DNA from: Cylicocyclus nassatus
Lineage: Eukaryota > Nematoda > Chromadorea > Rhabditida > Strongylidae
Direction: 5' to 3'
NCBI GenBank assembly: GCA_958299035.1
Contig: CATQJL010000001.1
Coordinates: 82,585,071 to 82,649,070 of the forward strand
Length of the DNA stretch: 64,000 bases
Shown piece after piece: positions 11,210 through 21,773 of the stretch. How positions within the stretch are numbered: the stretch's first letter is position 1; every line of letters begins with the position of its first letter. Made by a program: the position numbers and the translations under genes. The notes under the pieces are model-generated. The model searched no databases and was not told where the DNA came from. It saw only the letters and a list, made by a program, of their open reading frames with translations.

Positions 11210-12326
11210 CAGGGTAAAGCGGGGGGTGCGGCACGCCGCAGAGGGGGGGTCGTATTGAGGAGTCAAAAGGGGAGGGGGTCGTAGTTAGGTGATCTGATTA
11301 TAGCGATAACATGATATTCGTATCATATCCATAATTAGCACGTCAATTAACCCCTGTAGACAAAGTGTGAGCGAATTCTGAAGATTCAAGATACTAGGCT
11401 ACCTAAGTGAAATGGTCAAATTCCAACATGGTTAACTTTGTTTTAAAGGTGAATTAGCTATCCGTTTTTGCACTCAAGACAAAGCACTACTCCTTCTTTG
11501 TCCACCTCAGGAATCCCGCTTCAGAAGACCTCCAAACTGTGGAATTAGAAGCCAACCAAAATCTCATTTTTCCCATTTTTCGCTTTTGATGGCTGTGCTT
11601 TCACCAAATATTACTCAGAGCTAAGAAGACGAATCAGGCTCAAAACATCCCTATGGAATGAGGTTTAGGCTATCGATTCATATAAATATTGTCCGCTAAA
11701 AATGTTTTTTTGATATAGTTAATGGCCTGCGGCACCCCCCCTCAAAACCTGCGGCTGCCGCAGGGGTGCCGCAGGGGTGCCGCAGGCCATTAACTATATC
11801 AAAAAAACATTTTTAGCGGACAATATTTATATGAATCGATAGCCTAAACCTCGTAGATTCCATAGGGATGTTTTGAGCCTGATTCGTCTTCTTAGCTCTG
11901 AGTAATATTTGGTGAAAGCACAGCCATCAAAAGCGAAAAATGGGAAAAATGAGATTTTGGTTGGCTTCTAATTCCACAGTTTGGAGGTCTTCTGAAGCGG
12001 GATTCCTGAGGTGGACAAAGAAGGAGTAGTGCTTTGTCTTGAGTGCAAAAACGGATAGCTAATTCACCTTTAAAACAAAGTTAACCATGTTGGAATTTGA
12101 CCATTTCACTTAGGTAGCCTAGTATCTTGAATCTTCTCGCTCACACTTTGTCTACAGGGGGTATTTGACATGCTAATTATGGATATGTTGTCCATTATGT
12201 TTGACAGAGCCTTCAGGTAATACTATCTTAAGTGTATAGTTTAGGAGGGGGGTCTTATTAAGACAGCAATCAGGGGGGGGGGGGTCGTATCCGACGGTCG
12301 AGTGCCGCACCCCCCGCTTTACCCTG
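11210..12326. mobile_element. Palindromic hAT-type element with 8-bp target duplication
   Basis: The ends are CAGGGTAAAGCGGGGGGTGC and the matching GCACCCCCCGCTTTACCCTG. They are flanked on both sides by GAGACAAT (11202-11209 and 12327-12334). An 8-bp duplication and a CAGGG start are typical of hAT elements. The two arms are complementary almost to the centre near 11750, where a GC-rich CTGCGGCTGCCGCAGG block sits. It has no transposase and interrupts the RTE endonuclease frame between RNENSNNHVGD and the downstream GNSIFIKKEIAGH block. Confidence 0.88.
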
Positions 12327-13028
12327 GAGACAATCACCAACGTGATTGTTGCTGTTTTCATTTCGCAGCTCATATCCAAACTTCCCAATCCTATATTCCT
12401 CTTCTAAAGACATCCCGGTCTTCGCGTTGAAGTCGCCCACAACAAACTTGTATAAGGAGCCCACACAACAAACTTGTATAAGGACTTTTCGTTGCGGAGG
12501 ACCTGCTCCAGATTTTCGTAAAAAGTATCTGATTTGTATCGTCAGTTGCTGATGTTGGTGAGTAGCTGTTGACGATGCTGATGGTCTTCTGACATGAAGG
12601 TTGTAGTCGTAGAATGGCTAGTAGAGTGACAGGATCTGAATCGGAAAGATGAACGATAGATGGTGGACAAAGCCAGCGCCTTCACTTTCGTAATGAAACC
12701 TTCTCACCACGGATTATGATGGTCCCATCACTTATCTGTCGCACGTCCTTCTTCCTGGACTTGTTTTTTGCAGACCGGTGGCGTGGTACTTGATGTGCTT
12801 TGCAGCTCGAGAAAACATGCAAGACGGCGTTTGTGGAGACTGCCCTGGCTTTGTAGGTGCAACGCATGACACACTTTGCTTATATTTCCTAAGCTTAGCT
12901 TGACTCTACTATAGTAGGACTCACAGCAAAAGATATCCTTTGACGAAACCAGCTCGGAATTGAAAAATGTACTACGCTGCTGCATAGGCTCTGTCCGAAT
13001 TTTTTTGGCCTATGTTTAAGGCAACTGT

Positions 13029-13990
13029 TCTGAGAGAATTTCACCTTTAGTGCAATACTTTGTGCACCATTAGAAAGCTCTTTCCTTGCTTTTTTCAAAG
13101 CATGTCAGAGTTCAATATAATGTTCAATGTAGGGAGATTGCAGGCCTGACATCCTCAGATGATTGAGATACGTTCTCACCTAAGAAATATGTTCTTGCAA
13201 GAAACCACAATATCGTTCAAGTCAAGTCCTTTTATTGGTAGCGGAATAATAGTGTAACAGGCTAATATATGCACAAGCTCATTTTCATTTAAAAAACGTC
13301 TTGCTAGAAAGACTTGTTGTCCAATATTAATTTCTTTGTATGTATGTTCTTCAAGCAATAACTTCTTTCGAATAGACGCAATCAATGAGTCCAAAGTTGG
13401 AGATGTTAGAGTAGCTTATAAAAGACTGATTATGTGCTGTCTGTTGTCCATCTGGTGGTAGAAATCGCGCCTCTTGACATACACCGCGATTGCGGGCTGT
13501 TTAATGGTCATCATTGGTACGGCGGAAAGTGCCCTTTCAACTTTCGCAGAGACCATGCACGCTTGCCCATCCGGTTAGCCTTCGCTTTCTCTACTTCGCA
13601 AGAAAACAGAAAAGTTATTCAGGCCAAAATATAATTCTAAAGTGAACCAAATATCTTTACATGTAGTTTTCGCATTGCAAGATCATGGCGCTCAAGTAAT
13701 TCATAATAACTGTCATGACAGACTGAAGTGCAAAAATGCATTATCTTTGAAATTGCAATTAACGGGATAAAATTATACAGCACAAAAGACGTTGACACAA
13801 AGAAAACAACGTATGTAAAAAAACTTACATCGGATATAAGGTTTTGGAAGACATTTTTTTGCAACGGAGTGCAGGAGGGCTGATCTGACTGCATTGCCGA
13901 TAGGTTCCTATCGATTGTAATACGCCTGGTACCGTTTTGATTTTGATTGAGTTGAACTGTATCCCTCAAAATAGCATTCATTGTGAACGA
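13029..13990 (-). pseudogene. Fragments of an unrecognised multi-exon gene
   Basis: I do not recognise the product. Four coding-like stretches run 5' to 3' on the minus strand. First is an N-terminal piece starting MNAILRDTVQLNQNQNGTRR (13981 to about 13829), which ends at a GAT|GTAAGTTTT donor. Second is about 13748-13637, ending near ERHDLAMRKLH. Third is about 13560-13417, which includes IKQPAIAVYVKRRDFYHQMD and then meets an in-frame TAA. Fourth is 13415-13180, which includes LARRFLNENELVHILACYTI and ends exactly at a strong CTTAG|GTGAGAACG donor. A possible further piece ends at CTAAAG|GTGAAATTC (about 13029). The in-frame stop and the RTE element directly downstream suggest a disrupted gene, but the stop could also be explained by a missed splice. 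Reality and structure are both uncertain. Confidence 0.4.
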
Positions 13991-13999
13991 AGCAATTGA

Positions 14000-14580
14000 T
14001 TTTCATGAATCTTCACGTCGAGTTTTCAGAACATCACTGCTTTATGCTCATGCACTTTGACAGAAACATGTGGTAGGCTGCATCTAAAGTTCAATTTTGT
14101 TTTGCAAGTAGCTCGCAAGGGAGGTCCGATTATCGATTGGTCTTTCAAAATGAATCTTGCAAAATTTAAAGAGCATCAAATGATGATTCTAAATCTGATT
14201 TCATTATCTGCCGAGCCGCTCTGCATGCCGAGATATGAATTTTTTTGGTGCAAATAATGAAAGCACAATCTAGGTAAAATCAAATTTTATGGTCTCCTCA
14301 GCTTTTAAACAAAGCATTGTCAAGTATAAGTGCTTTGGACAGAAGGTATTCTTCAAAAGGATTGCTCTGATAATCAACATAGGACGATTTGAGCAATTCT
14401 CACAAATTTTGTTCTAATTATGCACCCAATTTTTTTACTCAAAAAACGCTCATAAGTCGACTTCCGTTTGGCAGATAACGAAGACAGCTTTGGAAAAACC
14501 TTTCGATGCTTTTTATAGTTGTATCAATATCATGTGACAATGCCACTTCGATCAAATAGACCTTCCTTGTCAGGTTTATA
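14000..14580. other. Intergenic, nothing recognised
   Basis: AT-rich sequence with only short frames and no repeat family that I can match elsewhere in the window. Confidence 0.3.
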
Positions 14581-14590
14581 AGAAAAAGCC

Positions 14591-15184
14591 ATGGCCTCTC
14601 CTGTGACTTTTTTGAAAGGTATACGTATTGCTATCATGAATCTAGGCACTCACATCTCAGCGGAGGGAGGCTTACAAGAGGAGGTCGCAAGCAGGATGAA
14701 CACAGCATGGATGAAATGGATAGCCTTAACAGGAGTTCTGTGCGACAGAAGAATGCCAGTGCAACTTAAATCCCAACTGTACCGCACCGTCATCCGGCCA
14801 GCAGCACTGTATGGCAGTGAATGCTGGCCCTGTACGCGCGTCGAGGAACGCAAACTCAGTGTCATGGAAACAAGGATGCTGCGATGGACCTTAGGAGTCA
14901 CACTAAAGAATCACATCTGCAATGACAGTATACGAGCGCAAATGAAAGTAGCTCCAATTGCCCAGAAAATGCAGGACAAGATTTTACGATGGTATGGGCA
15001 TGTGCGCAGAAGGGATGAAAGTCATATCACGAAGTCAGCCCTGGCGTGGAGGCGCCAGGCAAACGACCCAGAGAGGTGGATGGACAGAATCAAGGCCGAC
15101 CTGCGAGAACTTGGTATAGATGAAGACCTCGCTTCAGATAGAACGACATGGAGACGTCTCACAAGAAAAGCAGACCCTGCGTAA
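14591..15184 (+). pseudogene. 5'-truncated RTE-type retrotransposon, C-terminal part of ORF
   Basis: A 197-codon frame encodes the region downstream of the reverse transcriptase. It includes LGTHISAEGGLQEEVASRMN, LYRTVIRPAALYGSECW, MLRWTLGVTLKNHI, KILRWYGHVRRRDES and WMDRIKADLREL. The RP.LYGSE.W, RMLRW..GV and RWYGHV.RR blocks are the usual C-terminal signature of RTE and related LINE polyproteins. The catalytic domain is absent upstream, as expected for a 5'-truncated insertion. The frame is intact to TAA at 15182-15184, so this copy is younger than the minus-strand RTE at 9-13 kb and appears to be a different subfamily. A short A-rich 3' tail follows near 15205. The given ATG is probably accidental. 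Confidence 0.85.
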
Positions 15185-15357
15185 GCGGGACACATGCTAG
15201 GATTAAAAAATACGTATTGTTATGGTTTTTGAAGCAAGGTGTACTCCAGTAAACTCCCCTTGGAGTGTTTATCGCAAATTTGCCCTCTTTTTGCTACATT
15301 GCTTCAAAGGAAGCTACAGAGGATTTCTGCGGCGCAGGTTGAAGTCCTCTCGTGAGG

Positions 15358-15404
15358 ACTTTATGAGGAAGGCAACGTGTATTCACGTTGTCTTCCTCAT
15401 AAGG
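15358..15404. repeat. Imperfect hairpin (about 20-bp arms)
   Basis: CTTTATGAGGAAGGCAACGTG is followed after a short loop by CGTTGTCTTCCTCATAAG. The arms pair with one or two mismatches. It lies about 170 bp beyond the RTE 3' fragment. The size fits a small MITE or a small-RNA precursor, and I have no evidence of expression. Confidence 0.5.
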
Positions 15405-17130
15405 TTCCTTTTCATAAGTTCTACACCCTTGGAAAGACGTTATTTTGCTAATCAACAAAGACTTATTCCTATAGCGTTTCCTTTGTTTTACTAAGTTATT
15501 ATTATGAAGAAAAATGATTGAAGCATGGAAGATGCTCGCAATTAGTGCAGCGAATGAGAACATACTAGGTCCGTGCAAAAGTTTTGTCGGTTTTTTCGAA
15601 GTGATCCTCAAATACCGTGCGGTGAAGATGAACAAACATTTTAAATTGTATACGATACATAATTTCTTTTTCTTAAGCTGCTATATCTCCCAGTGTGATT
15701 TATCAAAAGAGTGCTGAGATAATTGTTGAAAATTACAACCCTTCGTTTTCACCGTGTCCAACTTTCGCTAATTTTCAAGATTTTTGTTGATTTTTTGGAG
15801 GAGCTTCAAAATTCAGCAGATAAGGCAGACCTTGTGCCAACTAAAGCAATTTTTTGTAGCTCATAGCGGCGCAAAGGCTTAATCACTTGTTTCGCAAATG
15901 CAGAATAACACTTGATGAAATGAAGATTCTCTTTCGTACAGTTGAAGTAAGCTCAATCATAAAAACCTTATTTTGTCGATTGTCTAACATGGGTAAATGG
16001 CTACCATCTCACGACTCATAGGGTCTAATACTTTGTATAATCTTTTCTAAAGCTATTCACAGAGATAAGCATGAAAAACACATGTAAGCTCAAGAGCATC
16101 TTCCCCTCCTTGCAACCTAAACAACCATCTTTATCCCACTAAAAAGACGTTGTAGTTTGTACAATAACATAGTTTGACATTCCTTCAACAAGTTTGAGCG
16201 GCTTGTTGAAGTCTCAAGTGGTCTTTAGCATTTTAGTATATCAAAATAAAGGCTAATAAAACCGAAGTAAAGAAGATTTTGGTCTGCGTTCAGCTCGAGA
16301 TTACCTCTTGGATGTGAATGAAAGTTCGGGTTTCGCTTTTTTTGGCTGCTTTGTTCAACTTTGTTGATTTTTTGAATGTCTTACTACTCATCATCTTGTG
16401 GAGCGCTTTGTTGAGGGGCATTTTCACTTCAAAAAACTCACTTCGATAAACAGATTATGAGCTTCAGAGTAGGAGATAGGAGCTGATGTTGCGCTAGTAA
16501 ATGACTACATGGCATCATTGTAGCTCTTGTGTATGCTCAAATCACCTTGTCAACGTTTGGCGCAAAAACTAAAGGCGCCTTCATACCGCGTCGGCCGTCA
16601 CCGCCAGCAGCCCGTAGCAGCCAGTAACTGCCGCTGGCTACTTTTGTTATCATAAGAGCGCAAAATTATCAGCTTTTTGCTACGCTGCTGTATCCGCTTA
16701 CTTTTTTCACCTTCCACGCTTTTTCCTTCCTGTTGCCTCCAGTATACAGTTCAATCTCATAGATCGTACTTGTGTCCATATTTGTTATTATTTTTATAGT
16801 GTCTTGCTGTAAACTGGTTATTCCGGTGGTGCCCAGTTTCCTTATTGCAATTAAGCCAGGGTCCAGTTACAATGTAATTCCCTTTGACTCTGGACGTATC
16901 CGGTTTCCGTACTTGTGCTATTTGCTTATTTTTTGATAGTTCTGCCTCAATCTTTTCCTTGTATATGGGTGCTTATATATCATATCCTATCAGCATCGAA
17001 ATCCGCACTCTCAAAACATCTTGCAAGTCTACATGCTTACAGCGTGCGAAGCATCAAGGAGTGAATCAGCTGTCATGCGAACTCGGCTTGAACATAAACA
17101 TAAAGCAACTAGAATGAAAATTCTGTAGAA
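15405..17130. other. Intergenic, no gene or clear repeat
   Basis: A short GC-rich inverted stretch near 16590-16640 (GCCAGCAGCCCGTAGCAGCC) stands out, but I see no coding frame with support. Confidence 0.3.
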
Positions 17131-18510
17131 ATACAAAAAAGGCACACAACCGCCGGATACGACCCCCAAGTTGTGTCTCGATACGCCCCCGCCCTCTCAA
17201 TTTCCGTCTCAATACCCTCCCCCCAGCATTTTCGTTTGGTTGCTGTAGGCATAACATAAATGCTCTACCAAGCATAATTATAACATATTCATAATAATCA
17301 TGTCAAATTACCCCCTGTGGGCCAAGCTCTAGCGAATTCTGAAAGCTTTTGATATTGCACCCACCCAAGTAAGTGGACATCCTCAGATATCTTAACTATA
17401 TTTCAAAAGTGAATTACGCTGTTTTGTACTCAATACAAAGCCCTACTCCATATTTGCCCATATCATGAATCCTGCTTCAAGAAACCAGTAAAATGTGGAA
17501 TTAGGAGCCAGCCAAAATCTCGTATGTCCCACATTCCGCTTCCAATAATTGTGATCCCGTAATTATCGTTTGAAGGAAGGAAGAAGAATTTAGCTCCAGT
17601 CAGTACTTCTGCAAAAAGTACGAGGTTTGGGCCATCAAACTGTCTATGTTATGTTCTCTAAAGTTTTCTTTGAAGGTAATCAATGGGATGTGGCACAACT
17701 GCCGAAAGCTGTAGCTGCCACATCCTTTTGAAGTTCACGCCACTTGACTTACCTTCGAACAAATACCTGTGCTTTTTGTATCATTGGTACTGCTTCCCTT
17801 CCTTTTTACAAAGTAGGAATTCCGGGCAAAACTGTTTCTTCTAGGAGATGATATAGTTTTTTCCTTACCCATGCAAGTATAAGATACTGCGAAAATAAGT
17901 TACGGTAACATGCTCAGTCTGCACTCCTACGTGAACCACGAGGGAAGGCGACAATAATAAGTACATTCGATAGCAAGCTTCGTGATTTGGGCTTGAATTG
18001 AGCTTAATTGGTCATCTCTAGTGTGAGATATTGAAAGCGAAAAATGGCACAAACGAGATTTTGGCTTGCTGTTCATTCTTTGGTCTGGAGGTTATTCGAA
18101 CTGGGATTGCTAATTTGAGCAAAGAAATAGTAGTTCTGTGTATTAAGTGCAAAAAGAGGTAATCAACACACTTAACATAAGTAACATGCTTAAAAATAAC
18201 CATCTCAGTTTCGCTAAAAGTTAACTTACAGGGGTTATTGCATGCTAATTACAAAAAAATGCTCTTATGCTTTTAGAATTCTTATCATGAATACTATACC
18301 TATGCGATGGTAGGCCAAAATATCGTTGTGCTAATATTTTGCATGATAAGCCCATCTGAAATTGTTAACGAATATGGTGTCATCTGTAATATCAGATTCA
18401 ATCACTTCGATAACGACCCCCCCCCCCCCCTCACTACCCCTCAATACACCCCCCTCCCCTCCCTCCCTTCCCCTCCCAGGTGTGGCATGCCATACCCCAC
18501 GCTCGATTCT
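17130..18510. mobile_element. Decayed relative of the hAT fold-back
   Basis: Near 17310 the text TTACCCCCTGTGGGCCAAG...GCGAATTCTGAA parallels TTAACCCCTGTAGACAAAG...GCGAATTCTGAA of the 11210-12326 element. An inverted counterpart (ACAGGGGTTATTGCATGCTAATTA) lies near 18222-18250. C-rich flanks with GATACGACCCCC-type text are on both sides. The termini are too worn to set limits or a target duplication. Confidence 0.5.
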
Positions 18511-20805
18511 GGTGATAATTCAATGATAATTCAAGCTCACACTATTAGTTGGAAAGTAAAGGTTGTCGTTTTTTTAATCAAAGCAACAGTGCGGAATCCA
18601 AAAGTATGAGCGGTATCTTTCGACAGAGCAAAGTAAGCCCTACAAGATGACCTTTGGGCATAAGCGTAATTCGGATTTATGCAAAATCTAAAGCAAGAAC
18701 ATGAAAGCGCCCTTCCGTGTACCAGACATATATAATTATCACTTGCTATGCTTCTTTCATGGTTACAAATCAAGACAAACACTGAGAACGGAAACTGGCG
18801 AACTCCACCTCCAGTTGTCTTGGGCTCCTCCCATATGTGCAGTCTATACTCGGAACTTTTTGAACTTTGAGTAGAATTTTAACTTCAAGTACACCTTAGT
18901 GAAGTGTTAGACAAGTGCAGCCTCTTTAATCAAAGTGGATTCCCATATGAGACCTACATCCCTTAGAAGAGCATTTAACGGTGATTCCAAATCTGTTTTT
19001 ATTATCTACGAGGCGACCCTGGACGCCAAGTTAGTGTTTTTGAAGCGGAACGTGAACGCAGAATTCAAGGTAAAACTAAGTCTTACGGTGTTTACAGCAC
19101 TTATACAGAGCAACGTTGCATATTGCTGTATTAGAAAGAAGATATATAGTGAAACGGAGTGCATGGTACGCGATAGGAGCCCATGATGCTAAAACACATA
19201 ACACATTTCATATCCTCTATACTTGAGCAACCACCATCCTTTACCGTACCATTATCTTTGCTCACTATCGTTTATAGTCTTTTACTCCACTGTCGCATTA
19301 AAAGTCTTCGCTTTTCGCATTTATCAACTAACTAACCATTCTAAGCAACTTATTCTCAAATGTACAAGATGACGTGCAAGCATGAAGCCTTCGCTAACAC
19401 TAAAAAGATCTGCTTTTTGACATTACTGGTCCGAAAGTCTGTGCTGTTTTTCAGGCCCATGCTCAAACCATTCAAAATAAAGATAGACAAAGGCTCTAAA
19501 AAGGTTCAAAGCAAAACTTCTTCCTCTTTCTAACGGTCAAGTTCAAATTCCTTTGATGTCCGCTCAAATAATCGTCGAAATCTCCAACCCATGCTTTTTT
19601 CCTATCCTAAGCGTTGCTTTTCAAAAATTTTTATCTTTAACTTTTGGACTAGCTTTGATACAATCGGATAGAATAAACAAAATGCGATGCAACAAACTAT
19701 TTTAGCCTTTCCAATCAGTTTTTCAGTATTTCTTGAAATAATTCTTCCAAAAGCCTTCACTTTTGCGAAATCGTGAAATCCACAGAAGCTTAAAACACCA
19801 ATAAATCTCCGGAATTTGGAGCTTCCAAAAACATTTCAATCAGACGCTGATTTTAGCGAGCAAGTGAGCATTTAGAGTTTAAAATAATGGACTCAGAATT
19901 TTTTCGGGTACAGCCTGGAACGAGTCCAAAGCAGGAATAACGATTTTTTCCTCAAATATTACACAAATTAGGAAGAAAAGAAGTCTATAAGAAAGAGGAG
20001 AAAAAGCTGCATCACATGACACACCGGTTGTTCGAGTTTACTGTTCTACGAGCGGGCTTCCCGGGTTCCACTCCGCTTTGGAGCCTGCCCATCGTGCTTG
20101 TCTCTCATGTAGCGAAGTTTACCCTTCTGATCTCGACTCGTCCTGGGTTCGCTTCCTCTTCTTATCATATCACGAGCCAGCAGATCAAAATGAGCTACGC
20201 CGCTCATCCTTCATGACTGTGCACAGACAAACAGACACACAGTTTCTTGCTTCATTTACATAGAGATGAGGATTGGAATGTCGGAATATTGAAATTAATA
20301 GCGTCGAAAAACATCTTAGAAATTTTGAAAAGCCAGCTAGAGATGCCGAAAAAATGCAAAGTAGTGCATTTATCCAAATGTTATCACTAGTGCGAAAGTT
20401 AAATATGGAATTTTTGCAAAATAGCCAGGCTCAAAATGGATGCAAATTATGGGTTGAAGATTCTGACGATTTCTCGAGCGGATATCAAAAGATTGAATGA
20501 AAACAACCATTTAGAGGAAGAAATTCTGCGTCGAACGTGGTTTGGAACGTTGTTTATCTTTATATTGTTTGAGCATAGGTCTGAAAAACAGCACGAACTT
20601 TCGGACCGACCTAACATTTACTCCTCAAAAATTGGTAAAAATTTTTCAGCTTCTTATACAACTGTTGATCAGAACCAAAACCACAACTGAACTTTGATTA
20701 TTCCCACGACTATGATGATATCACACCGATTCGTGTATGTAATGATCTGTGAATATAATATAACTAGCGCCCTACGGGTCGGTATTAAGTGGGTTGGGGC
20801 AAATA

Positions 20806-21771
20806 TTGGGTGGGTCACAAAGTTCGTTCGCCAGATTTTCGAAAAATCATAACTTCTTTTCTTCTTGGTGGAATTTCTTAATTATATTTTTGTTTGAGAG
20901 AGAAAACCTTCTACTTTACAACAGTACCTTTGCCATGAAATTGCGTGAGAAAATTTGAGAGTAAGAAGCAATTGAATAAAATTACTCAAGATTGACATTT
21001 TTTAAGCTGGATCACGAAAAATTTCGTAACTATCATTATTCGATAGAGAAAATTATGCTCTTTACAATGGTACCTTTTCCATGAGTTAAAACGAGAAAGA
21101 TCGAGAGTTTGAAACAAATAAAGAGAATTCCTTCAGTTTTGCAATTTTTGAGCATGCTCAAAAAAGCCTAAAAACATCACAGAAAAGACGGGAACGTCAA
21201 GAATATGAGTTTCGTTACCTCTTCTTTCTAGCTGAGCAAAAACCGAACCAATCGAGAGCAATTTTGATTTTCGTGATATTTCCGGATTTTCGGGTCTGCG
21301 TTTTTCACGAAAATCGAAATTGCTTTCGATTGGTACGATTTTCGCTCAGCTAGGAAGAGAAGGTCACAAAACCCATGCTCTTGGCTTTCGCGCTTTTTTT
21401 TGTGACGTTTTTGGGCTTCTTTGGGCATGCTCAAAAATTGCAAAACTGAAGTAATTCTCTTTGTTTGCTTATAATTCTCTATCTTTTTCGTTTTAATTCG
21501 TAGAAAAGGCACTATAGTTAAGAGCATAATTTTCTCTATCAAATAAAAATATTTGCAGGATTTTCTGTGACCCTGCCTGAAAATGCCAATCTTGAGTAAT
21601 TTTCTTCAATTTCTAACTCTCGAACTTTTTCAGGCCATTCTATGGCAAAGATGTCGTTGTAAAGAGAAAGGTTTCCTCTTTCAAAAAAGAATTGATTCAA
21701 AAATTCCACTGAGAAGTAAGGAAGTTATGATTTTCTGAAAATCTGGCGAACGAACTTTGTAACCCACCTAA
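20806..21771. mobile_element. Palindromic mariner-type element (family 1, copy 2)
   Basis: Starts TTGGGTGGGTCACAAAGTTC and ends with the complement of TTAGGTGGGTTACAAAG, flanked by TA (20804-20805 and 21772-21773). It is the same family and length as 1275-2236 (966 versus 962 bp), and is again nearly all inverted repeat. The related sequence near 26583-26596 (GGTTGGGGCAGATACA) lacks it and represents the empty site. Confidence 0.85.
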
Positions 21772-21773
21772 TA

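Larger units (their letters stand above)
9060..12870 (-). pseudogene. RTE-clade non-LTR retrotransposon ORF, degenerate
   Basis: Reading the minus strand in several frames gives the blocks of an RTE polyprotein in order. First comes an APE endonuclease start (TYKARAVSTNAVLH, then KSRKKDVRQISDGTIIIRGE, about 12870-12690). Next is the endonuclease core VGDFNAKTGMSLEEEYRIGK (about 12440-12380), then EIDHILTNQRWCFLG (about 11120). Reverse-transcriptase blocks follow: YQLPLVLTFEEPRK (about 10130) and RRGDTISPKLYTAAL (about 9930), then LRFADGIVLFSSNITEAKTM near 9870-9800. Finally there is YLGRSMSMENDSREEL (about 9700-9650) and TEQLTDPEF near 9150. The second catalytic aspartate is Gly (FADG), and frameshifts and stops are frequent, so the element is dead. 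Two insertions split it: hAT 11210-12326 and a fold-back MITE 9217-9646. The family assignment comes from recalled RTE motifs. Confidence 0.85.

Noticed and set aside
20016..20263. Possible SINE (B-box-like GGGTTCCACTCCG) in copies A and B
   Set aside because: No matching A box at the right distance; the repeat is explained by the segmental duplication.
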